The notes below the pieces were generated by a model. It was not told where the DNA came from. It did no database searches and saw nothing but the letters and a program-made list of their open reading frames with translations. DNA of 64,000 nt from Pseudorasbora parva (taxonomy: Eukaryota; Chordata; Actinopteri; Cypriniformes; Gobionidae), in assembly GCF_024679245.1 (NCBI RefSeq), contig NC_090175.1, forward strand, positions 47,836,653-47,900,652, in the 5' to 3' direction. The position numbers and the translations under genes were made by a program. This document shows, one piece after another, positions 34,269 through 46,000 of the stretch (within the stretch, counting starts at the first letter, position 1; every line of letters begins with the position of its first letter).

Positions 34269-34340
34269 AATAGGGAATATATATATGGACCCTATTCACA
34301 TTTCCAAGGGTTCTCAGAAGCGAAAGTCCTCATAGTTGGG
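33931..34340. mobile_element. 410-base element with long terminal inverted repeats
   Basis: The left arm (33931-34006) begins CCCCAACTATGAGGACTTTC and is repeated inverted, nearly base for base, in the right arm (34264-34340), which ends GTCCTCATAGTTGGG. Both outer ends are flanked by TA, as Tc1/mariner-type insertions leave. Between the arms are expanded TA tracts and a second smaller palindrome built from the same GGGAATATATATATGGACCC block (about 34117-34180). No coding capacity. Confidence 0.8.
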
Positions 34341-34576
34341 TAAACTTCTAATCTGAGACAACAGCAAAAAAAATAATATTTGTATTTCCATTTGCTCCAA
34401 TAGAACAAAAAATAAATCAAAATCTGTGATAGAGTTTCTGCGACATTCCAAAAGAGTGAAAAATATGGAGATTGATTACCCTTTGTTGGCCGTAAAATAG
34501 ACAGATGTCAAAGCCATTCACAGTGGCGTTAATTCGTGTTTGTGTTATTTACTGACAAGGTAGTACAACAATACAG

Positions 34577-34671
<95 letters not shown>
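34577..34671. repeat. (GT)n microsatellite
   Basis: About 95 bases of pure GT. Cys-Val open frames over it are artefacts. Confidence 0.97.
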
Positions 34672-34672
<1 letters not shown>

Positions 34673-36049
34673 TAATGTGCTTGTGCAAATTTCAGAATTG
34701 GCCTACATCCAATTCATTCATTGGAATTTGTATTGAATTGACTCCGCCCCACAGGAAATTGAATTGGAATGACAGGAAGTATAATTAAATTCATGACAAT
34801 TCAAAGAAATTCCACACAGTCACACAACAGAAAGAATGTGTTGAATCTCACATACATTCAGTGTTAGGAAGGTTACTTTGGAAATGTAATTGCTTACTGT
34901 TATGTTACCCATTATAAATGTTATTTAGATTACTTTATTTGGATTACTTTATCAATGCAAAGCAATTCACTTTTAATATGATTAGTAGCTAATTAAAGTA
35001 CACATTTTACCTCAGTAATGTAACAATAACATTAATGTTTTAATTTAATAACACAATTTCATTACACGTATACACTGTAAAAATGTCACACAGTATCTAC
35101 TTTAAAAATATATGGTAACAATATTACACATAATATTTAAGTAGTTTTAGGATTAATTAAATATTATGGATTTTTTTATTTATTTTTTATTTAAGTTGAC
35201 TTTGAATATTTTTAATTATAAATTAGAGTAAATGGAAATGACCTGTTTATATTTGACTTTCAGTTATGATATTCAATTAATAGTCTGTTTGATCCTGGCA
35301 CAAGTAGAAAAAAATAAACAAGTAATCTTATTTTCCTTAATTTTATCGGCTTAATTCCTAAATTCAAGCCTCAAAATTGCTTACATTTCCTTAAAAAATT
35401 AGAAATGTGTATCTTTTAGTTTTATTTCTATACAACACTGAAATACAATTTTCTTATATATAATTTAAATATATAAAAATATACACACTATTTGTAATTA
35501 TCACCTTAAATTTTTTGTGAAAATTACAAGACCCATGATTCATTTTTTGACAGTGTCACTCTTCAACCCTGCATACATTTTGTTCTAAAATACAGATAAT
35601 GATCAATTAAAATAAATTACCCCCTCAATGTTGTTTAATTAGTTTTGTTCCAATGTTATTTTCATTTCAAAGTTATCAAATAACACAAAGTTGATATAAA
35701 TGCAGTTATCATTCATTCCAATGCAAAACTCCCTTAGCAATACTGATGCATCTAATTCTCAATCACTCCTCAAGTGTTTTATCATTGAGTCTGCACCGTA
35801 AAACTGCTCTGAAGATCTTTCCTGCAACACTAAAGATTCTCTCAACAGGTGCAGATGGGCAAGATGAACATGTATATGAATATCTTTGATTTTTTTCTTA
35901 AATTTCAATTCTGCTTCCTTTAATTCAAATTTGAATTTGAATTCTAGATCCTGTTTTTGACATCAATTCAAATTTAAGAACTGAATTGGAATTTAGGAGT
36001 CATTCTCAATTCAATTCTGAACTGTGCACAAGTCTGATATAGGATATGT
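34672..36049. other. Intergenic spacer, AT-rich
   Basis: Low-complexity AT-rich DNA between the receptor gene and cfap221. A short imperfect repeat of GAATTGAATTGGAAT-type words occurs near 34720-34800 and 35910-36020. No gene, splice site pair or transposon end was convincing. Confidence 0.5.
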
Positions 36050-36320
<271 letters not shown>

Positions 36321-36477
36321 CAACATACTTTTAAATATATAAAATATAAAAGAAAATTAATCTTTTGAGGTGGCACTTCTAAGGTATTTTATTATAAATT
36401 CATACACCGAAGATAAGAAGTAACTTTAGTTAAAAGAAATCATTAGTTGGACCTTTTTGCTCTTCATAAGCTCTCTT

Positions 36478-36491
36478 GTTGTCATGGTGAC
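36478..36491 (+). promoter_or_regulatory. X-box-like RFX site upstream of cfap221
   Basis: GTTGTCATGGTGAC matches the palindromic RFX consensus GTTGCCATGGCAAC at 11 of 14 positions and keeps the central CATGG. It lies about 540 bases before the cfap221 start codon. Forkhead-like ACAAACAAACAAAC follows at about 36617-36630. RFX and FOXJ1 are the known drivers of motile-cilium genes. Confidence 0.55.
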
Positions 36492-36499
36492 GGGATTGT

Positions 36500-36720
36500 T
36501 GACGTGACTTCAATGGAGGATCCTTAGCAGGTAGGCTACGTTGTTTGAGTTTCTATTAAGTTTTTATTTCAAGTGCGTTTTGAAATATGAATTTCGATTC
36601 AAATAGAATCTAATTAACAAACAAACAAACGAAGACCTAAACCAAAGTAGGCTATTTCAAATAAAACACTCAATACTTTAGTGACGACGTTGCTTGAGTG
36701 TCTTCTACGTCTTACTTCCG
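36500..36720 (+). other. cfap221: Candidate 5' untranslated exon of cfap221
   Basis: The sequence CTTACTTCCG is followed at 36721 by a strong donor GTAAGT, with no suitable coding frame. An acceptor-like CACTCACAG at 36968 precedes the coding start at 37017. The 5' boundary is a guess. Confidence 0.35.
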
Positions 36721-37016
36721 GTAAGTTTTAATAGCAAACGGTTCATTGGAAATTTTCGCAGTTATTTGCTCTAAAATAAATAATTTATGAATGTTGAAGC
36801 TCTAAAGTTAAGTAGGAAAGATGGGAACTTGTATAACTGGTGTACATAAATTGCATGAATAATAATTATTCAAGAGTTATACAAAAATATTGTTTAAAAG
36901 AGTACAAGACTATGGATGTCACACTGAAGGATACTGCTTGAAAAAGCATGTGAACTACCCACTCACAGGTCTAGGTTATTTGTTATGATCAAGAACCTCT
37001 GTAAAGTCCAGTTGGC

Positions 37017-40000
37017 ATGGAGGTGGTTCATTCTGCCCCAGAGACTTTCTCCAGGAGTGTAAAGAAAAAAAACGTACTTCCCCTAAACCAACTGCTGGAG
37101 GACACAAGAAAGAGTGGGAATGTACCCAATCACCTTCTGGAAAGTAGTAAGGACAACTGTTGTTAATGTTTTTCCATCATATTTATTTATTAAACTATAG
37201 CTTTTAGCAGTCCACCAACATTACTTGTATCTTATGAAACTGATAAACATTTGTCATTTTACATTAATGTATATAATTGTGTTTTTGTATGTTACCTTTC
37301 AGGGGTGTTTGCCAAACTGAAGAGTAACAGTATAGTTCAAGCCGAACCATCTGAGATGCACTTCAGTGGCTTTGAAGTAGGGAAGGATTATAGGAAAATC
37401 CTGGTTGGTTTTACTTTGTTCATATTATTGCTAAAAAAAACAAGTACAATACATTTTCAGAGTGAAATGTTTTTTGGAATGTTTCCATGACTCATGTAAT
37501 GGTGTAACTTGTTTGTGTCATTGGCCTGAAACAAAAAAAAGCATTATATTTCATTCTAAAGACTTCACTTGATACTCCATTTTCTGAAACACATTACTAA
37601 ATTTCCACTGACCGCTGCGGTCTCATGAGTTATAGCTGAAAGCAACATTACAGAAAGGGAAGAATATGGGAGGAAGTATTATGTAATGACATAAGCGGTT
37701 TGTTTTTTCCCCCAAAGAAACTTGTCAATGTCTCTTCTGAGGTGCTCAGTGTCCACATTTTACCCCCTCAGACAAGGCATTTCCAAATTAAGTATACCAA
37801 AAAGGTAACTATCAACCTGATGTCAAATATCACAAATATGCATGTCAAGAAAGTTTTTTTTTTTTTTTTTTTTTTTTTTTGCACACACAAAAAATGAAGC
37901 TTATTTTATTACCATTAAAATTATGAAATTCATTCATACAGCGATGTTCAAAATATCAGCTAGTGCTAATTGCAGTCCCTGTTTTTAAATGCAGTGCCGA
38001 CTGGTTCCTGGTCTGGCCTACACTGTTACAGTGCTCTTCAGACCGGACGAGTGGCGTTACTTTTCTGATAACATCAGGATTCATGGCAAGGTAAAAACAT
38101 GTTTTTGTCTAATATTTGGCCATGCAAATTCTGAAAAGGCTCAGAACAGCTATTATGTGTTTGTGTTTTTGTCAGGGAGAGGAGAACTTACTGGTTCCTG
38201 TTCATGCATATCCTGTTATCAATGATCTTCACATCCCTTCCCACATTAGTCTTCCCCCAGTGCCGCTCGGGCAGAGGTATACAATAATGATCATATTACA
38301 CCAATAATGTGTACAGTAACTACATTATATATAAATACACACTATTCAAAGGTTTGGGGTAATTTTTTAAAAGAATTTTAAAGAAAAAATAATATTTTAA
38401 CATTGACGCATTACATTTAAAAGTCACAGTATAGATTTTACATTGAAACATTGTTAAATAAATGCAGTTTTTTTTAAACTTACTATTCATCAGAGAATCC
38501 TGAAAAAAATGCATCACGGTTTCCTCAAACATATTAAACAGCACAACTGTTTTTAACATTGATAATAATAAGAAATGTTACTTGAACAGCAAATCGGAAT
38601 ATTCAAATGATTTCAGAAGGATCATTTGAGACTGAAGACTGGAGTAATGCTGAAAATTCAGATTTGTCATCACATATTTTTTTTAATACATCCAAATACA
38701 GTCGAACACACTCATTTTAAATTGCAGTAGTATTTCACAATATTACTGTTTTTACTGTATTTTTGATATTACTGTTTTTACTGTATATTTGTTTTTTTAA
38801 GCAGCTTTGGTGAGCATAAGAGACTTTGGTAAGCATAACATGATGTTCTTTTGCTTTTATAGTGCCAGTCATGTGATTCCACTAAGCTGCAGTTGTCCAA
38901 TAGACTTTGAGTTCCAAGTGCACTACCTTCAGCCCCATAAGGCCTTTACCGTAAGACCGCTGTCAGGTAACCAGTTGCCTTCACAATCCACAGCAATGGA
39001 AACCAGTATTTAAAGTTCATAAATATTGATAGAACTGATAGTTTGTGATCAAACATATACTAGACCTACTTTGTTTTTCATTTACTGTAACATCAATATG
39101 TTATCTGTGTGTTAATCAGGGATCATTCCAGCAAATGGAAAGACCATGTTAAAAGTGACATTTACACCTCTGCGGTACGGCACTGCTGACATCACACTAC
39201 AGTTGGTCATCTCTCAGTTCAATTCCAAACCTGTCATCTGGACAGTGACCGGTTCCTCATCTCCATACCTGGTGCTCAGGTAAAACTACAGAAAAAGTAA
39301 AAGATTGCAGTGTAATGCACTAAAACACTCATAAAACATTTTCAACCACAATACAATTTCATAATAACATTTACATACTAAAAATGTAAGTAAAATGCAG
39401 TGTAAATGTCTGAGTTCAGATGCTTTTACACGAATGATAATGGCATTTGTGTTCTCTATGCCTCAGTAAACCTGATGGAAATGATGATGATGATTATTAT
39501 TTCGTTGAAGAGTGGAAGACTGCTGATGCTAAATCTCTGGCTGTTACATCCCATCATAAGCTAAAAACATTTCCCTCATTGGAGAAGGTAAAAAAAATTA
39601 TATTATTTATGTTCTGAAAAGATCCGTTTCAACTATCGAGTGTTTTACATTTACATTTTACATTTATGCATTTGACAGACGCTTTTATCCAAAGCAACTT
39701 ATATTGCATTCAAGATACACATTTTACATTATTGTCAGTTCTTGCTTTCCCTGGGAATCAAACCCATGACCTTGGCGTTGCTAGCGCCACGCTTTACTGT
39801 TTGAGCTACATTTTAGTGCTGGTTTGGAGGAACAGCCAAGCTATGCTGTTTACCAGCAAAAATACTGGTCATCCAGCATGGTCCTTCTAGTCAAGCAAGG
39901 GAACCAGCACCCAAAACAGAAACACACAGTCGTGCTTGTTTTTTCAAAAAGGTCTGAATGGTTATAGGCTGTGCAGATGCAGTTATTTGAATTAGCTGAG

Positions 40001-43000
40001 GTCAATTTCATTTTGGGCCATTAAAAACAGTAGCAGAGAATTTTGTGTGAAATTGAATTACAAATTGAATTTTTTTTGTTTGCACTGTGCTTACTGAATT
40101 GAATTTGAATTGACCACATTCCCTTTCAGCCTACAAATGTGGGAAACACATACACAGAATTACAATCATAAGCCAGCAAAGCTTGTGGCTGTGGTATGCA
40201 ATTTCTCAAACATTCCTTTTGTTTTATTTATATCAGCAATGTATCGATAGTCAGAATTATAATGAAGTGATCAGTGTTGGTAATAATAGTATTGATAATA
40301 CAGGGCTCTACGCTAACTTTTTTCTTGAGGAGCACTTGTGCTCCTAATTTAAAAAATTTAGGAGCACAGCCAAAAATTTAGGAGCACCTTCTAATCCATC
40401 AAACACATTCCAATTATAACTTTCCCATTACAGGACGATATTTGTCCTTTAATGTCCAGGGTCATTTTTTACCATTATAAGAGCAATGTTTTCTAATCTT
40501 ATTAAATGTATGCATCATCTGTCAATTTCTTAAATTCAACATAATTCTGGCATAATATTATCATTAACTTCTGAGAGTACAGCACAAATACACAGACAAA
40601 AAAAAAGCAGAACTGGACTTCATACAATCAAACACCTATGCATTTAATGCATTAATGCATGGGTTAATGTTGTATGAATGTTTTACATATAAGTTTTTGA
40701 ATTTAGAAATATGTACAAATTAAACTTTAAAAGTTTAATATTTTAAATAAAAAGCCCATGCAAAGCCCAGTAGGTGGCGGCAAGTCATTCAGTCAATAGT
40801 TCAAAACACAGATTCATTTGAATCGAATCGCTTGGAGATGCGAATCAGTTCTGGTGAGGCTTTGATTTTCACAAATAGACGGTGTTGTGGCTAAAACGTT
40901 GTTACTCAATATCAACTTGTCTATTCGATTTTTGTACGAGATCAGTCTCACACATGCACTTATGCCAATACTCGGAGCAATAGCAAGTAGTAACTTTTGG
41001 CGCTCTGGCGCTTCATAAACAGAACCGCATGCGTCTCGCGGGAGAACATTGCTGCCGGATCTACTTCTCTCTGTTTGTGGTGAGTCCATAGACCGTAAAA
41101 AAAGTCACGCAGATATTGTGCTAATCCGCAGCGGGAATAACTTATTTTGTGTGTACAGTGATTCAGAATAAGACAAAAACCCGGTTTGGAAAAAATCTTC
41201 ATGATATACTTGCTCATTATATACATTTAGTATTTTTTTAAACAGCATGAGTGATAAAGATTAACTCAAGGGCTTTTTAAATGTATTATTAATACATTAT
41301 TGTTTGATGGCATTTATGCCCCAAGCATCCGCTAATTTCTGAGCTTGTTTATGATAATCCAAATGTATTTCCAATTCATTTTGATTTGTCTGTAAATCAA
41401 CAGCGCGAGGCGTCTGGTAAAGTGCGCATGGCTGCGTCGTCACACACGTTTCTTTTTGTAAACAATCGTTGTTTGAAGTGTAGTCCGTCGCACATGTTTT
41501 TGCACTTCTTCTGCTGACTGAAGGCATGAAAAGCAGTTGATTGCAGTAGGAAACGTAGCCTGTCAGTTTCTCAGTGTTGATTCACTCCGTGTTTTTATTC
41601 CGATTGTATTACACATCCATTCATGAGAATAGATCGGGTCACTCGCACCGGTGCGCCTAAATATTTTTTCACAGTCGCACGCAGTAATTTTTAGGCGTAA
41701 ATGCGCCCAAAATGGGCGTTATGTAGAGCCCTGTAATAATTCTGATTAATTCCCTAATTCCATATCCTCCTGAGAACCAGGAAAAAAATTGGAAAATAAT
41801 ATTTGTGGAAAAATTGTATTCATTTGTTAAGCTATGCCTTATGTAGAAAATAAAAAGACATGAATAGGCAAAAACAAATCACCATTTTTTTAAACCACCA
41901 TTCAATTTTTAGGTTTCAGGATTTTTTTTTTTATACCAAACTTTGTATCAACTATGTTATGAACGATATAACAGAATGATTTGATATATCATTTTGCTTT
42001 ATGCAGTGTGTGTAAAATGTCCATAAGCAGATTTCCCCCGTTATTTACAATGTATTGCTACATTGTATCAAATTAGCATATTAATGTGTTCTTGAGGCAA
42101 CATGTAAGGAAAAAAGAAATATAATATGCAAGTAATAAATGGCAGTATTTTCATAATAATATCTAGTATTTCATAGGAATATTAAAATATAATTTAATTC
42201 CCTTTTAACTTATTGTGTCTTCCAAAATGCCTGATAAACATGGTTTAAGTCCCAGTGTCTTCTACAGTGGACATGTATGAAATCAATGTCCTGTTTCATT
42301 ACAAAAAGTCATATTTTGATGTTGATTCATGAGAAGGAATTAAAAAAATAGTCAGATGTAAATTATTATAAATATCAATATTTCATTATTATATTAAATT
42401 TGAGCACTGAATTAATGTCAGTCAATTTTAAAGTCCAAGGAGAAGCAGTTGTCATTATGAAACATCTCTTAAAACTGTGACTTGTATGATGTCAGAGAAA
42501 TTCACTAAAATATAATGTCCACTACAGAGGGGGTCCCAGGAGGATATAGTGAGTTATAAATCATGTAATCTTATTATTCTGTTTACACTCATATAGAGCA
42601 GCAAGAAGAAGACCAAATCTGACCCACAACTGCAGATTTCCACCACAGATGTCACCACTCATGCAGGACTTGTTAAAATGCTTCTTCGGCCACAAGACAA
42701 AATAAGATACAAGGACCTCCGGGAGGGTAAGTACACCACATTACTCATCCAGGGAATTAAAACTATGGAAATAAAAGTTTGGCAAAGATTCCAACCGAAG
42801 ATTCCAACCAGCATTCCAACCGCCATGTTGGAATGCTGATGTGTCCACCAGGCTTTTTAACTAGCATTGGTCAACCAGCTTCAAAGAGCAATGTTTTTGT
42901 CCCTACAAAACACAAAGAGTAAAGCCCCTGATACAGTCAATGCGGGAAAAAAATGTTCTTCGATTGGAGGTGAAATATGTTAGTGAACATCCCAATGCTG

Positions 43001-46000
43001 CCCACATTGCCAAGAGCAATGTTTAGATTAATATGTTAATATGTGCTGTGTACTTTCCTCTCAATAAAGAAAAAAAAAAAAAACGCAACAAAAATAGTAG
43101 TGGTGAGAAAATAGCAGTTAAGAAAGCATCTCATCATAGCGAAGTGGATGTGTTTGCACAAGCTCTCCAATTTGGCATTCCAGTCAAGTCAAGTTATGTT
43201 TATTTAGATAGCACTTTATACAATAGACTGCTTTAAAGCATGAGTTTTATCGTATTAAACATGAAAAAACTGACAGTGTCGCTTTCAATTAGAATGACAA
43301 CTTAATTTTCTACTATAAAGTGGTGTGTCCATGTTTTTACTCACGGACGTCTGACCTCGATGGACTGAGCAGAAGAAGTAAACCAGAGAACAGTTCCACA
43401 TCAAAGAAGGCAGAGCCTCCGAGCTCACCTTCCTATTATATAATCAACACTGACCAATGGTAGTTTGAAGATGTTTACTAGCCAGAGCAAACTTTTCCGT
43501 AAAATTTGCTTTGGCCAGCTGTTTTGAACTCCCAAAACAATCTCCAAATGACTTTGTTTTGGCTTGATTTTGTTCTAAATGACTTCACACCAGTTTGTTC
43601 TTCGACTTTACCTGAAGTATATCAGGGCCTTTATGATGGTCCACCAGCATCTAACCAACACTAAAAAGCAAAAACTTGCCCTGACTGGCATGGAAAATTG
43701 TTGCTGATGTGATCTAATCTGAAGAATGCAGTTTAGATAATAATAATGGGAGTCCCATTTTATAATCTTCCAATTACATGCCCCTTTTGCAAGTTACCCA
43801 ACCTGAAAATGGCCTTTTACAGTGGTGCTTATGTGGACTTCTAAGGCCATTTTGTAGCTTACACTGTATGTACCACTTTATTTTGTGCTGCCCTCATCAG
43901 TCATCACTCTGTATGTAATTCTAGTAAAATCTGATGACAACAGTAGATATGAAAAAAGTCTTCGTTTTTTTTTTTTTACTTGACTCTCAGCAACAATTCT
44001 TACCCACTGTGGTGTGTATGATGGTAAATGCATTGAGTTACAGACTGACTGTTATGGCCGAAACACACATACAGAATCCAATTTTCATGATTTAATCAGA
44101 TTTTAAACCGTATATGAACAGATTTGAATTGGATTTGTAAAACAACATACTACAAATGAAACATGAAATGATGTGACCAGAAATCACAGTTATTCAATTA
44201 AAAATACCTGTATGTTTTATTTGTTGAAGCAATGTCTAATACCAAAGTTGCAGACCAGACAAGAGAGATGAAGGAAGCCCTGTTTTTAAAGAAGGTCCAA
44301 CAAAAGGAGGAGAAAGCCAGTCATATCCGCTGGTATGTTACTCCATGTGTTATGTGATATAACACATACAGATCAGGCATAACATTATGTCCAAATATTG
44401 TATTGGTCCCCCCTTTTGCTGCCAAACTGCCCTGACCCCCTGAAGGTCTGCTGTGGTATCTGGCACCATGATGTTAGCAGCAGATCATTTAAGTCCTGTA
44501 AGTTGCGAAGTTGGGTCTTCATGTATCACACTTGTTTGTTCAGCACATCCCACAGATGCTCGATTGGATTGAGACCATAATGAACATTATCAACTGCACT
44601 CATTCTATCCCACATTGCAATGCAATAACTAGTGTACAGTCGTTGTGCAGTCAATGGCTGTCCAAATTCACTCACTTGTTTTTATTCACTCCTTCAAGGG
44701 AACTGTATTAGTGGACTAACATAGGGAATAGTGATTGAGGGTTTAGGGGGCGATTTCAGATACAGCCAACACCTCAAACTCGTGTGGTTCTCAAAACATT
44801 GCTGAACCCTTTTTGCTTTGTAGCAGGGTGCATTATCCTGCTGAAAGAGACCACAGCCACCAGGGAATACTTGCTGCCTAATATATCCCACCCACTAACA
44901 GGTGCCATTATGAAGAGATAATCGGTGTCAATGACAACTGTCACAATGTTATGCCTGATTGGTGTATATGACAGAAATTCTGATTTTACCTTCAATATAA
45001 CATAGTGAACTGAAAAACCCTTAAAACTAGTCTGATTTATTCTTAGGCAAGTTGATCTGGGTGACGACCCATGTTCAACAGAACAGAAACTTAAAATTTT
45101 GAAGGAACAAGATGAGGCAGTTGCTGCATACAAAGTAAGCCATTGTATTGGTTGGATTCATATTGAACATTTTGTGTCTCTTTCCACTGAATGCTCGTAT
45201 ACTTTTTATGTGTGTTTCAGCTAAAATACAGTGGTGAGTCAGTGGACTTTTTAAGAACATCAACTCAAATGTTCTCACGACGAATTTTACAAGATGCTGG
45301 ACAGGTACATGCAAGTCTTGCTCTTGAAAATCATGTTTCTAATCCTTATCTTCAATTTAGGCTATGTCCCAATTTGCATGATTATATTGCAAGTATGTAC
45401 TCCACAAATGGTGAGAAAGTGCATAGATTTAAGTAGGTAGCAAGAAAGTATATATCAAGCTTATATCATAAAGTTGGGTATTGATACCTTTTGTCACATA
45501 CTGTTAGCATTTAGCTGAATATATTTTAGACTTATTCAACAGCTCTATGTTATAGTTCCCAGAATGCACTGCTGATTTCATCAGGTATGGCACTGGCCAG
45601 CTGGAGATCAGACAGCGAGCACTCAGACTCTTCCAGCAGGCTGCTCGTAAGGTAGCGTAACTCATGATTCAGCCTTATTATAATGTAAATGAATTTAAAT
45701 GTCAATAAACTATTATTTAAAGCATTACTACGGTGCTTGTGGTCAATTCCCTGTGCGGATTATATATATATATAATGTGTGCCAGTACTAATACGTATAA
45801 TAATGTTGCATTGTGTTGTGTTTAATCAAGGTCGTTCTTCAATGTCGAATGAACAAGAGGCTTGTGTCATTAAGAGAACTTGTTCGCAAAACCAGGAGTC
45901 TACAGGGAGATGAAGAATCAGGTTGGGATTTTATTGTTATTATTTTCTAATTAATACTTGCTTTTAGCAAAAATGACAGTAAAGAGTTTTATAGGGTTAC

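Noticed and set aside
33990..34343. 117-codon open frame
   Set aside because: Product of TA tracts and the arms of the palindromic element.
40814..41527. Three overlapping minus-strand frames as a possible hAT transposase
   Set aside because: Too short and without hAT dimerisation or RNase-H-like motifs; the element is non-autonomous.
45359..45390. Possible extra 32-base cfap221 exon (acceptor TCAATTTAG, donor GTATGT)
   Set aside because: Its inclusion puts a TGA in frame and breaks the phase into exon 13.
45191..45436. 81-codon frame as a separate small gene
   Set aside because: It is cfap221 exon 12 read through its donor into the intron.
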